64,000 nucleotides of DNA, from contig NZ_WFGV02000033.1 of NCBI RefSeq assembly GCF_010095445.2, positions 1-64,000 on the forward strand, in the 5' to 3' direction. The notes below the pieces were generated by a model that saw nothing but the letters and a program-made list of their open reading frames with translations, did not search any database and had not been told where the DNA came from. The position numbers were made by a program, and so were the translations under genes. The stretch is from Pseudomonas sp. TNT3. GTDB lineage: Bacteria > Pseudomonadota > Gammaproteobacteria > Pseudomonadales > Pseudomonadaceae. Within the stretch, counting starts at the first letter, position 1; each line of letters opens with the position of its first letter. Positions 33,666 through 42,028 of this stretch are shown piece after piece.

Positions 33666-33869
33666 ATGCTCAAAGCAGCCATCGTCCTGATGCTGATTGC
33701 CACGGTTGTCAGCCTGTTCAGCGGCCTGTTTTTTCTGGTCAAGGACGACAGCAGCTCGAACCGCCTCGTCATTGCCTTGAGTGTTCGCGTTGCTCTGGCC
33801 GCCATTACCGTCGGCTTGATCGCCTGGGGTTTCTTCAGCGGCCAGCTGGTTTCTCACGCGCCCTGGTAG
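33666..33869 (+). CDS. DUF2909-type twin-helix small membrane protein
   Basis: 67 residues: MLKAAIVLMLIATVVSLFSG, a short polar loop (KDDSSSNR), then a second hydrophobic segment RVALAAITVGLIAWGFFSGQ. This is the DUF2909 (twin transmembrane) pattern. CGGAG lies 8 bases upstream of the ATG. It is the only plus-strand gene within the minus-strand oxidase cluster, between SURF1 and subunit III. Homologues sit at the same place in other pseudomonads. It might be a small oxidase-associated subunit, but nothing in the sequence proves that. Confidence 0.8.
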   Translation: MLKAAIVLMLIATVVSLFSGLFFLVKDDSSSNRLVIALSVRVALAAITVGLIAWGFFSGQLVSHAPW

Positions 33870-33873
33870 GGCC

Positions 33874-34761
33874 TTACAACACGTAGACGAAGACGAACAA
33901 ACCGATCCACACCACGTCCACGAAGTGCCAATACCAACTCGCCGCTTCAAAGCCGAACTGATGCTCGTTGTCGAAGTGCCCGCGCATGACCCGCATCAGC
34001 ATCACAAACAGGATGATGGTGCCGATGGTCACGTGCGCGCCGTGGAAACCGGTGAGCATGAAGAACGTCGCGCCATAGATGCCCGAACCCAGTGTCAGCC
34101 CCAGCTCACGGTAGGCGTGCACGTACTCTTCGGCCTGAAACCCGAGGAACGCGCAACCCAGCAGTACAGTGATCGCCAGCCAGATTTTCAGCGCGCCTCG
34201 ATGGCCCTTTTTCAAGGCGTGGTGAGCGATGGTCAGCGTGACGCTGGAGCTCACCAACAGAACGGTGTTGATCAGTGGCAGGCCCCACGGGCTGATAACT
34301 TCCTTGGGGGGCGGGAAGAGTTTCGAATCGGGGTTATTCAGCAGCGGCCAGACGAACTCGAAGTTCGGCCAAAGCATATGCGCGATGCCTTTGGGGCCTT
34401 CACCGCCGAGTGCCGGTCCCGAGACATGCCGCACGTAAAACAGCGCGCCAAAAAAGGCGATGAAGAACATTACCTCCGAGAAGATGAACCAGCTCATGCC
34501 CCAACGGAACGAACGATCCATTTGCGCACTGTACAAGCCCGCGCGCCCCTCCTTGACCACCGTCCCGAACCAGCCGAATAACATGTAGGCCAGCAACAGG
34601 CCACCGACGAAAAAGATCAGTGGGCCGTGGGAATCGGGCCGCACTGCCTTCAGGTCGTTGAACCAGGTGGCCAGGCCGAACACGGTGACAAACATGCCGA
34701 GCGTGCCAATGATTGGCCATTTGCTCTGGGCCGGTACGTAATAGTGCTCATGAGTTGCCAT
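33874..34761 (-). CDS. ctaE: Cytochrome c oxidase subunit III
   Basis: 295 residues with seven predicted helices. Family features: GMSWFIFSEVMFFIAFFGAL, the conserved Glu in FQAEEYVHA, FHGAHVTIGTI, and a C-terminal WYWHFVDVVWIGLFVFVYVL. AAGGAG lies before the ATG. It follows ctaG by 25 bp on the same strand. Subunit III stabilises the catalytic core and supports proton uptake in aa3/caa3 oxidases. Confidence 0.95.
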   Translation of the reverse strand: MATHEHYYVPAQSKWPIIGTLGMFVTVFGLATWFNDLKAVRPDSHGPLIFFVGGLLLAYMLFGWFGTVVKEGRAGLYSAQMDRSFRWGMSWFIFSEVMFFIAFFGALFYVRHVSGPALGGEGPKGIAHMLWPNFEFVWPLLNNPDSKLFPPPKEVISPWGLPLINTVLLVSSSVTLTIAHHALKKGHRGALKIWLAITVLLGCAFLGFQAEEYVHAYRELGLTLGSGIYGATFFMLTGFHGAHVTIGTIILFVMLMRVMRGHFDNEHQFGFEAASWYWHFVDVVWIGLFVFVYVL

Positions 34762-34786
34762 TTATTGTTCTCCTTATCGGGCACGC

Positions 34787-35338
34787 TCAGCCGCCAGTAT
34801 TTAAAGCCACCGGTGGATGTCGGGCGGTGATATCGAACAGCGTGTAGGACAGCGTCAGGTGCTTCACATCCTTGGGCATGTCGCGGTCAACAATGAAACG
34901 TACCGGCATCTCGATCCGTTGACCGGGCTGCAACACTTGCTGGGTGAAGCAGAAGCATTCGGTCTTGTGGAAATAAGCCGCCGCGGCACTGGGCGCGATG
35001 CTTGGCACGGCCTGGGCGCTCATCGGTTTGTCGGTCGGGTTGTGGGCGATGAAGATCATCTCGTTCACGGCACCCGGGTTGGCGGTCAATTCATCACCTT
35101 TGGGATAGAAGTCCCAGGACATGTCCGCCGAGTTAGTCGAGAGAAACTGCACGCGCACCTGCCGCGACATATCGACGGTCTGCTCCCCTTCGTATTGCCC
35201 GGCTGTCTTGCCGTTGATGCCGAACGCCTTGCACATCACGTCATAGATCGGCACCAGGGCAAAGCCGAAAATAAACATCGCCACCACCACCAACAGCAGC
35301 CGGGTGACGAGTTTTTTCATTGAAATTGAATCAGCCAT
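34787..35338 (-). CDS. ctaG: Cytochrome c oxidase assembly protein CtaG (Cox11)
   Basis: 183 residues. One N-terminal membrane helix (VTRLLLVVVAMFIFGFALVP) and a periplasmic immunoglobulin-like domain with the copper-binding pair in KTECFCFTQQ, plus PVRFIVD. It delivers copper to the CuB site of subunit I. It is separated from ctaD by a gap holding a REPIN. Confidence 0.94.
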   Translation of the reverse strand: MADSISMKKLVTRLLLVVVAMFIFGFALVPIYDVMCKAFGINGKTAGQYEGEQTVDMSRQVRVQFLSTNSADMSWDFYPKGDELTANPGAVNEMIFIAHNPTDKPMSAQAVPSIAPSAAAAYFHKTECFCFTQQVLQPGQRIEMPVRFIVDRDMPKDVKHLTLSYTLFDITARHPPVALNTGG

Positions 35339-35378
35339 GGTTCCAACTCCCTACCGAGAGTCCTGTGGGAACGCGAAC

Positions 35379-35476
35379 TTGTGGCGAGGGAGCTTGCTCC
35401 CGCTCGGCTGCGAAGCAGACGCTAAGCTCTTGGGGCCGCTTCGCAACCCAGCGGGAGCAAGCTCCCTCGCCACAAA
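35379..35476. repeat. REPIN inside the oxidase cluster, GTGGCGAGGGAGCTTGCTCCC family
   Basis: Left arm TTGTGGCGAGGGAGCTTGCT and right arm AGCAAGCTCCCTCGCCACAA, separated by about 55 bases. An outer CTGTGGGAACG / CGCTCCTACAG pair (35363-35490) extends the symmetry. It lies between ctaD and ctaG and so within the presumed operon. Confidence 0.85.
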
Positions 35477-35503
35477 GGCTCGCTCCTACAGAGGCCAGGG
35501 TGT

Positions 35504-37090
35504 TCATTTCACTTCCGGTGGAGTTGTAAAGGTGTGATACGGCGCCGGTGACGGAATGCTCCACTCCAGACCCTCCGCTCCATCCCAGGGCTTGGCCGGT
35601 GCAGGCGGGCCGCCGCGGATGGTTTTGATCACGATGAACAGGAAGAAGATCTGTGTGGCCCCGAACATGAACGCGCCGATCGACGACACCATGTTGAAGT
35701 CGGCGAATTGCAGGTTGTAGTCCGGAATCCGCCGCGGCATCCCCGCCAGACCCACGAAGTGCATCGGGAAGAAGGCCATGTTCATGCCGATGAACGAGAG
35801 CCAGAAGTGCAACTTGCCAAGGGTTTCGTCGTACATGTGGCCGGTCCATTTCGGCAGCCAGTAATAAGCCGACGCGAAGATCCCGAAGATCGCTCCCGGT
35901 ACCAACACATAGTGGAAGTGCGCGACCACAAAGTAGGTGTCCTGGTACTGGAAGTCCGCCGGAGCGATGGCCAGCATCAGCCCGGAGAAACCGCCGATGG
36001 AGAACAGGATCACGAACGCCACCGCAAACAGCATCGGCGTTTCGAAGGTCAGCGAGCCTTGCCACATGGTGCTGGCCCAGTTGAACACCTTCACCCCGGT
36101 CGGCACTGCAATCAGCAGCGTGGCGTACATGAAGAACAACTCGCCCACCAGTGGGATACCCACCACGAACATGTGGTGCGCCCATACGATGAACGACAGG
36201 AACGCGATGCTCGCCGTCGCATAAACCATCGAGGTGTAGCCGAACAACGGCTTGCGCGAGAAGGTGGGGATGATCGAGCTGACGGCACCGAAGGCCGGCA
36301 GGATCATGATGTACACCTCGGGGTGACCGAAGAACCAGAACACGTGCTGGAACAGTACCGGGTCACCGCCACCGGCGGCACTGAAGAAGCTGGTGCCGAA
36401 GTGGATGTCCATCAGCATCATCGTCACGCAACCAGCCAGCACCGGCATCACCGCGATCAGCAGGAATGCAGTGATCAGCCATGTCCAGACGAACAGCGGC
36501 ATTTTCATCAACGTCATGCCGGGGGCGCGCAGGTTGAGGATGGTGGCGATCACGTTGATCGCCCCCATGATCGAGCTGATCCCCATCAAGTGGATGGCGA
36601 AGATGAAGAACGTCACGCTCTCCGGTGCATAGGTCGTCGACAGCGGGGCGTAGAACGTCCAGCCGAAGTTCGGTCCGCCACCGGGCGTGAACAGGGTCGA
36701 TATCAGAAGGATGAACGCCGCTGGCAGCAACCAGAAGCTGAAGTTGTTCATCCGTGGCAGGGCCATGTCAGGCGCGCCGATCATCAACGGGATCATCCAG
36801 TTGGCGAGGCCGACGAACGCCGGCATCACCGCACCGAAGACCATCACCAGGCCGTGCATGGTGGTCATCTGGTTGAAGAACGCCGGCTCGACAATTTGCA
36901 GACCTGGCTGGAACAGCTCGGCGCGAATCACCATCGCGAACGAGCCCCCCAGCAGGAACATGGAAAACGCGAACCACAGGTACAGCGTGCCGATGTCTTT
37001 GTGGTTAGTGGTCAGCACCCAACGCATCAGGCCTTTGGCGGGACCGTGGGCGTGGTCGGCATGACCATGGTCATCGATGACGGCGCTCAT
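35504..37090 (-). CDS. ctaD: Cytochrome c oxidase subunit I (aa3/caa3 type)
   Basis: 528 residues, twelve helices. Heme a ligand His in MTTMHGLVMVFG; the active-site WFFGHPEVYIMILP with the cross-linked His-Tyr pair and the D-channel Glu of type A1 oxidases; CuB histidines in VWAHHMFVVG; K-channel Thr/Lys around SRKPLFGYTSM; and the heme-ligand pair in FVVAHFHYVLV. The N-terminus is His-rich (HGHADHAHG). AGGAG precedes the ATG. It is the catalytic core of the caa3 oxidase and lies directly after ctaC. Confidence 0.96.
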   Translation of the reverse strand: MSAVIDDHGHADHAHGPAKGLMRWVLTTNHKDIGTLYLWFAFSMFLLGGSFAMVIRAELFQPGLQIVEPAFFNQMTTMHGLVMVFGAVMPAFVGLANWMIPLMIGAPDMALPRMNNFSFWLLPAAFILLISTLFTPGGGPNFGWTFYAPLSTTYAPESVTFFIFAIHLMGISSIMGAINVIATILNLRAPGMTLMKMPLFVWTWLITAFLLIAVMPVLAGCVTMMLMDIHFGTSFFSAAGGGDPVLFQHVFWFFGHPEVYIMILPAFGAVSSIIPTFSRKPLFGYTSMVYATASIAFLSFIVWAHHMFVVGIPLVGELFFMYATLLIAVPTGVKVFNWASTMWQGSLTFETPMLFAVAFVILFSIGGFSGLMLAIAPADFQYQDTYFVVAHFHYVLVPGAIFGIFASAYYWLPKWTGHMYDETLGKLHFWLSFIGMNMAFFPMHFVGLAGMPRRIPDYNLQFADFNMVSSIGAFMFGATQIFFLFIVIKTIRGGPPAPAKPWDGAEGLEWSIPSPAPYHTFTTPPEVK

Positions 37091-37125
37091 GGCGTGTCTC
37101 CTGCAAACAGATGGGCTGGGCAGGC

Positions 37126-37142
37126 CGGGGCGCGCTGCCCCG
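37126..37142. other. Hairpin between ctaC and ctaD
   Basis: GC-rich stem CGGGGC / GCCCCG with a 5-base loop in the 82-bp gap, without a T-run. It may be a processing or partial-attenuation element between subunit II and subunit I messages. Confidence 0.4.
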
Positions 37143-37172
37143 ACCAGTTCCTTACATGCGCAATAGACTGGG

Positions 37173-38300
37173 TCATTTGCTTTCCGCCTGTTTCAGCTCC
37201 AGCACTTCTTTTGGAGTGACCATGTCGCCTTTGTTGTTGCCCCAGGCATTTCGTTCGTAGGTCACGACCGCCGCGATATCGACTTCCGAGAGTTGCTTGC
37301 CGAACGCCGCCATGGCAGTGCCAGGCTTGCCGTGGAAAACAATGCTCAAGTGATCCTTGATCGGGCCGGTGGCGATTTTCGAGCCTTTGAGTGCCGGGAA
37401 CATCGGCGGCAGCCCCTGACCTTCGGCCTGGTGACAAGCCACGCAGGTGGTGTGATAAACCTTGTCGCCGCGCTCTTTGAGCTCGTCGAGGGTCCATTCC
37501 TTGCTGGTCAGCTCTTTGAGTTGTGCGGCTTCAGCCTTGCGCTCACCCAGCCACTTTTCGTAATCGGCCTTTTCCTTGACCTCGACCACGATCGGCATGA
37601 AGCCATGGTCCTTGCCGCACAATTCGGCGCACTGACCACGGTAGATGCCGGGCTTGTCGACACGTGTCCAGGCTTCGTTGACGAACCCCGGAATCGCGTC
37701 GCGCTTGACCGCGAAGGCCGGCACCCACCAGGAGTGGATCACGTCGGCGGAGGTGACAAGGAAGCGCACTTTGGCGCCGATCGGCAGCACCAACGGTTTG
37801 TCGACCTCAAGCAAGTAATGCTCGCCCTTGGCTTCCTTGTTGTGGATCTGGTCGGCGGGAGTCGCCAAGTTGCTGAAGAACTCAACGTCCTGGCCGAGGT
37901 ATTTGTAATGCCACTTCCACTGATACCCGGTGACCTGGATATCAATATCCGGCTCACTGGCGTCGTACATCTTGATCAGGGTAGCGGTCGCCGGAACCGC
38001 CATCGCCACCAGGATCAGGAAGGGCACAATGGTCCAGAGGATTTCGACGGTAGTGCTTTCATGAAACTTTGCGGCCACCTGCCCGGTCGAGCGGCGGTGG
38101 AGGATCATCGACCAGAACATGGCGCCGAAGACGATGATGCCGATCACTACACATATCCAGAAAATGGTCATGTGCAGGTCAAATACTGCGTGACTGATTT
38201 CAGTCGCTCCAGGCGCCATATTCACAGTCCAGGCCGCTTGTGCCTGACTGAAAATCGACCACAACAGGAGGCCCATCCAGACGTGTGGATGTCGCATCAT
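37173..38300 (-). CDS. ctaC: Cytochrome c oxidase subunit II with fused cytochrome c domain (caa3 type)
   Basis: 375 residues. Signal peptide to about residue 22, two membrane helices (about 42-65 and 85-108), then the CuA cupredoxin domain with VIHSWWVPAF and CAELCGKDHGFM, and a C-terminal cytochrome c domain (heme site CVACH, axial Met in AMAAFGKQL). The fused heme domain makes this a caa3 enzyme able to take electrons directly from soluble cytochromes. It is the first gene of the minus-strand oxidase cluster. Confidence 0.95.
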   Translation of the reverse strand: MMRHPHVWMGLLLWSIFSQAQAAWTVNMAPGATEISHAVFDLHMTIFWICVVIGIIVFGAMFWSMILHRRSTGQVAAKFHESTTVEILWTIVPFLILVAMAVPATATLIKMYDASEPDIDIQVTGYQWKWHYKYLGQDVEFFSNLATPADQIHNKEAKGEHYLLEVDKPLVLPIGAKVRFLVTSADVIHSWWVPAFAVKRDAIPGFVNEAWTRVDKPGIYRGQCAELCGKDHGFMPIVVEVKEKADYEKWLGERKAEAAQLKELTSKEWTLDELKERGDKVYHTTCVACHQAEGQGLPPMFPALKGSKIATGPIKDHLSIVFHGKPGTAMAAFGKQLSEVDIAAVVTYERNAWGNNKGDMVTPKEVLELKQAESK

Positions 38301-38669
38301 TGCGGGTTCCCCTTATCGTTCTTGTTATCCCGCCGGCTTTCACCTGCGGCAAGGGAGCGGCTTTTCAGACTACGAACTTGATTGCCGGGCCTTGCTGCGT
38401 GTGCAGTCGGGCGTCATCAGCTAACTCCATTCCAACCCGAGTATAGACAGCGACTGGCACCCCGCAATGCGATGGCGTAAATGAACTGAAACAGACGGGA
38501 CTTGCGCTCAAGGGCACGAATGGAGAAGGATGCAGACGAATGGTGGCAAATGGATATAACGCTGATGTCTTAAGGATGAAATAATTATGACAAATGCGTC
38601 TTAGGATTTTTCCTGCGCCAGCTAAGTTATGTCTTCCCTATTTCTTTGCCTTTGTTTCCTGGAGTTTTC
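38301..38669. other. Divergent regulatory region ctaC / hypothetical gene
   Basis: About 370 bp with no supported gene, between the ctaC start on the minus strand and a plus-strand gene. The right half is AT-rich (near 38580-38650) and probably holds the plus-strand promoter. I see no clear sigma-54 or AlgU promoter. Confidence 0.5.
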
Positions 38670-39320
38670 ATGAACACCGCCGCATTGCGCGAGCAGATCC
38701 AAAAAGCCCAAAAACATGAAGCCGAAACCGGCCTGCTGACTCGTCAGCTGGAAAGCAAGCTGCCTCGTTTACACCCGGCTATCCAACTGCCGGAGACTGA
38801 CGCCAACGGCGTACTGACGCGTTTCGTCGCGACCTACATCGACGAGGTTCCTGATCTGCTGGATGCGGCCAACGAAGTGGCCAAGGAAGCAGGTATCGAG
38901 TCACAGATCAAACCGGTGCTGAAAATCGCCGAGCAATACTTTCTCCAACCGCCGGCGATCATGGCCGGGCACGTCGGGCTCGACAGCCTGCTGGATGAGG
39001 CCTACCTGGCGCATCGGTTTGTCGAAGAGGTCAATGACCTGTACATCAAACATCTGGGCCAGCCATTGATCCCATTGGACATGACTGTCGCCAACCTGAT
39101 AGCCCATCAACTGATCGGCGAGACGTTTGCCAACCAGCTGGATGAGGTGGTGCATCACGCCCTGGACGAGCTGCTCGATGATCAAAGCTTCGCGCTGGAA
39201 TCTGTGGAAGCCTACCGCGAGAAACTCAGCAGCCCGGACACCGGCGCCGCATGGAAGCGCTGGCCGTGCATGTCACGCCGCTTAGGCGTGGGCCTGGAAC
39301 TGGATCAACCAGCGGCCTGA
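38670..39320 (+). CDS. Conserved hypothetical cytoplasmic protein
   Basis: 216 residues from the ATG at 38670 (MNTAALREQIQKAQKHEAET), with TGGAG 6 bases upstream. It is mostly helical and acidic, with no signal peptide, membrane segment or catalytic motif. The segment YIDEVPDLLDAANEVAKEAG and the C-terminal WKRWPCMSRRLGVGLELD are distinctive. Equivalents occur next to the oxidase cluster in pseudomonads. I do not recognise a function. Confidence 0.65.
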   Translation: MNTAALREQIQKAQKHEAETGLLTRQLESKLPRLHPAIQLPETDANGVLTRFVATYIDEVPDLLDAANEVAKEAGIESQIKPVLKIAEQYFLQPPAIMAGHVGLDSLLDEAYLAHRFVEEVNDLYIKHLGQPLIPLDMTVANLIAHQLIGETFANQLDEVVHHALDELLDDQSFALESVEAYREKLSSPDTGAAWKRWPCMSRRLGVGLELDQPAA

Positions 39321-39342
39321 TCCATTGCATGATGCATTTCCT

Positions 39343-39434
39343 CTGTGGGAGCGAGCCTGCTCGCGATAGCGTTGAATCAGTCGACATCATTGTTGAATGA
39401 TCCATGGCAATCGCGAGCAGGCTCACTCCCACAG
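39343..39434. repeat. REPIN, GTGGGAGCGAGCCTGCTCGCGAT family
   Basis: CTGTGGGAGCGAGCCTGCTC and its inverse GAGCAGGCTCACTCCCACAG, with one mismatch between the arms, about 50 bases apart. It occupies the gap between two convergent genes and is of the same family as the copy near 20.6 kb. Confidence 0.9.
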
Positions 39435-39440
39435 TGTTAT

Positions 39441-40967
39441 CTACATGGCTGAACCTACGCCGGACGTCGTCCGCAACCGCCCCTCCAATCTGCGCTTTAA
39501 CCCTCGCGCTTCAATCAGCAGCTTCGAACCTTTGGCCGCATTGGCCCGTCCCCACTCCTCCAGCAACTCAAGGCACGAGTGATCGATGTAACTCAGGTTG
39601 TTGAGTGGCACGTGTACCGTCGCGCCCGGTGGAATGGTCCCCAGCACCTGGGTCAGCGCCGGTACCTTTAAAAAGGTCGCGGCGCCCGTCAGCCGCAGCT
39701 CCATTTCACCCTCCTGGGGCAGGTCCACGAGGCTGATTTTCAAGCGTGAAGCTTTCCACGCCAGCTTCGCCAGAGTCAGGCCAAAACCGATCAGCACGCC
39801 AGTCAGCAGGTCGGTGAAGATGATCGCCAGCGCGGTGGCCGCATAGGTGAACATCGGCATCCGGCCATAACGACCCAGGCCACGAAAGGCCTTGAGGTCG
39901 ACCAGTTTGAAACCCGTGTAGACCAGAACACCCGCCAGGCTAGCCACCGGGATGCTTTGCAGCACGCTCGATAACAGCAATACGAACGCCAGCAACCACA
40001 GGCCATGAAATATCGCTGACATTCGGGTGGTAGCACCCGCCTGAACGTTGGCAGAGCTGCGCACGATTACGCCGGTCATTGGCAGCGCGCCGAGCAGCCC
40101 GCAGAGCATGTTGCCCACGCCTTGAGCCGATAATTCGCGATCAAAATCGGAGCGCTGACCACTGTGCATGCGGTCCACCGCTGCGGCGGAGAGCAGGGTT
40201 TCGGCGCTGGCGATAAACGCCACGGCAAACGCGGCAATCAACAGCGTCGGATCTGCCAGGTTGAGCAAGTCCGCAGGTTTCAGCCAGTCGATGGCCTCTG
40301 CCAGATTGGCCGGGACTTCCACTCGTTTCACCTGCAGGGCGAGCATCAGGCTGGCGATTGTCGCCAGTCCTACGCCAAGCAAGGCGCCAGGAATGAATCG
40401 CAGGGAATGCGGACGGAATTTTTCCCACAGCCACATCACTGCAATCGTCGATAGCCCGAGCAAGCCAGCCTGCCAGCCGAAGGACGGTAAAGCTTGCGCG
40501 ACGGCCGCGGGGAACGCTGCAAGGTTATCCAGGCCAGAGGGTTTGGGCACGGCGTCGAGCATGACATGCACCTGGGACAGCACGATCAGCACACCGATAC
40601 CGGCGAGCATGCCGTACACCACTGCCGGCGCTGTCACTCGGAACCAGCAACCGAGTTTCAAGCGCCCAGCGACCAGTTGCAGAAAACCTGCCAGCAGCAG
40701 GATCGGCCCGAGCATGGCGACGCCATGCTGGCGCACCAGTTCGAACACCAGAACAGCCAGCCCCGCTGCGGGCCCGCTGACCTGGAGGGGAGAGCCGGCC
40801 AGCCAGCCGACCACCAGGCCTCCGATGATTCCGGTAATCAAACCTTTGGCGGGTGGTAGCCCGGAAGCGATGGCGATGCCCATGCACAAAGGCAGGGCGA
40901 CCAGAAAGACGACCACTGAAGCGAGGAGCTCCCGTGGCAGAACAGCTTTGAGTTGCGCGGCACGCAT
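39441..40967 (-). CDS. SulP-family anion transporter with STAS domain, possible bicarbonate carrier
   Basis: 508 residues from the ATG at 40967 (MRAAQLKAVLPRELLASVVV), chosen because GGGAG lies 8 bases before it; a start ten codons upstream has no ribosome binding site. There are about 10-12 helices with the SulP signature ALPLCMGIAIASGLPPAKGL and SGPAAGLAVLVFE, then a cytoplasmic STAS domain (about 410-500, LNNLSYIDHSCLELLEEWGR). It lies 82 bp downstream of a beta-carbonic anhydrase on the same strand. This pairing suggests bicarbonate or other inorganic-carbon transport rather than sulfate, but that is inference from context. Confidence 0.85.
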   Translation of the reverse strand: MRAAQLKAVLPRELLASVVVFLVALPLCMGIAIASGLPPAKGLITGIIGGLVVGWLAGSPLQVSGPAAGLAVLVFELVRQHGVAMLGPILLLAGFLQLVAGRLKLGCWFRVTAPAVVYGMLAGIGVLIVLSQVHVMLDAVPKPSGLDNLAAFPAAVAQALPSFGWQAGLLGLSTIAVMWLWEKFRPHSLRFIPGALLGVGLATIASLMLALQVKRVEVPANLAEAIDWLKPADLLNLADPTLLIAAFAVAFIASAETLLSAAAVDRMHSGQRSDFDRELSAQGVGNMLCGLLGALPMTGVIVRSSANVQAGATTRMSAIFHGLWLLAFVLLLSSVLQSIPVASLAGVLVYTGFKLVDLKAFRGLGRYGRMPMFTYAATALAIIFTDLLTGVLIGFGLTLAKLAWKASRLKISLVDLPQEGEMELRLTGAATFLKVPALTQVLGTIPPGATVHVPLNNLSYIDHSCLELLEEWGRANAAKGSKLLIEARGLKRRLEGRLRTTSGVGSAM

Positions 40968-41049
40968 AGTGATTCTCCCGATATTTTCTTCAGGCATGGC
41001 AAAGCCAGGCTGCAGGATCTGCAGCCTCGGCTATGTCACTTAGGAGGAT

Positions 41050-41784
41050 TTAGAAGCGTGCTTTGGGCGTCGCCACCGGAATCGGATGGGTGCCATCCAG
41101 CGGCAGGAAACATCCCTGGTCCGCGTCGTAAGCTTTAATTGCGCTGGTTTCGATGTCGTACACCCAGCCATGGATGAACAGATGACCGTTTGCCATGCGC
41201 GAGGCCACGGACGGATGAGTCCGCAAGTGCTGCAATTGGGCGATCACATTCTCTTCGGTGAGGATGTGCATCGTCTCGTTTTCGTCGGCGCAGTTGCAGT
41301 TGTCATGCACCATGGTTTTCGCGACTTCGGCGTGCCGCAGCCAGGCTTTGACCGTGGGCATTTTTTCCAGGCTATCTGGGTTGAGCACCGCGCGCATTGC
41401 GCCGCAATCGGAGTGGCCGCAGATGATGATGTGCTGCACACCCAGCGCCAGCACCGCGTACTCGATGGCGGTGGAAACGCCACCGTTCATCTGACCGTAA
41501 GGCGGTACGACATTGCCGACATTGCGGGTAACGAACAGATCGCCAGGCGAACTGTGGGTGATCAGCTCCGGGACGATGCGTGAGTCGGCGCAGGTGATGA
41601 ACATTGCCCGAGGCTGTTGGGCCGTTGCGAGTTTCTTGAAGAGTTCTTCCTGTTGCGGAAAGATCTCATGATGAAAATGCAAAAAGCCGTCAACGATATG
41701 ACGCAGCGCTGCATCGGCGCTTTCCACATCAGCAGGTGGTGTGGAAGCCGACGCAGCCAACGGCTGTTTATCCTTGTCACTCAT
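41050..41784 (-). CDS. Beta-class carbonic anhydrase
   Basis: 244 residues. Zinc ligands and catalytic dyad: Cys65, Asp67 and Arg69 in ITCADSRIVPE, and His124/Cys127 in CGHSDCGAM. This is the full beta-CA set. Length and the N-terminal extension fit proteobacterial Can-type enzymes. It converts CO2 to bicarbonate in the cytoplasm. It comes before the SulP gene in the same direction; together they could form a carbon-supply unit. Confidence 0.93.
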   Translation of the reverse strand: MSDKDKQPLAASASTPPADVESADAALRHIVDGFLHFHHEIFPQQEELFKKLATAQQPRAMFITCADSRIVPELITHSSPGDLFVTRNVGNVVPPYGQMNGGVSTAIEYAVLALGVQHIIICGHSDCGAMRAVLNPDSLEKMPTVKAWLRHAEVAKTMVHDNCNCADENETMHILTEENVIAQLQHLRTHPSVASRMANGHLFIHGWVYDIETSAIKAYDADQGCFLPLDGTHPIPVATPKARF

Positions 41785-42028
41785 GAATTGATCCTCATTG
41801 GCGGAGTCAGGGAAGTTTCCCGTTTTGTCCGGTGTGAAGCCAGTGGCTGTCTAAAAAACATCCAGGTCGGAAATCGCGACCCGTCAGTCACTCGATGAAC
41901 AAGGTAGCCCGCGAAACTTAACTCAAACTGAATCAACCGCTCTAGAACGTGTGTTCCAGGTCACAAAAAACGTGACTGGCGTAATGGCAAGATGCTTTTA
42001 CTCCTACTCAACCATAGGCTAATTGTCT

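Noticed and set aside
37293..38381. Long plus-strand open frame opposite ctaC, and similar ones opposite ctaD (35708-37219), polA (16384-17778 and 17842-19263) and gltP (1268-2761)
   Set aside because: They mirror the codon structure of clear genes on the other strand, lack ribosome binding sites and have histidine/glutamine-rich nonsense-like translations. These are typical GC-rich shadow frames.
38451..38475. TGGCACCCCGCAATGC as a sigma-54 promoter upstream of the gene at 38670
   Set aside because: The GG-GC spacing is one base too long for a -24/-12 promoter, and the TTGC element is not matched.
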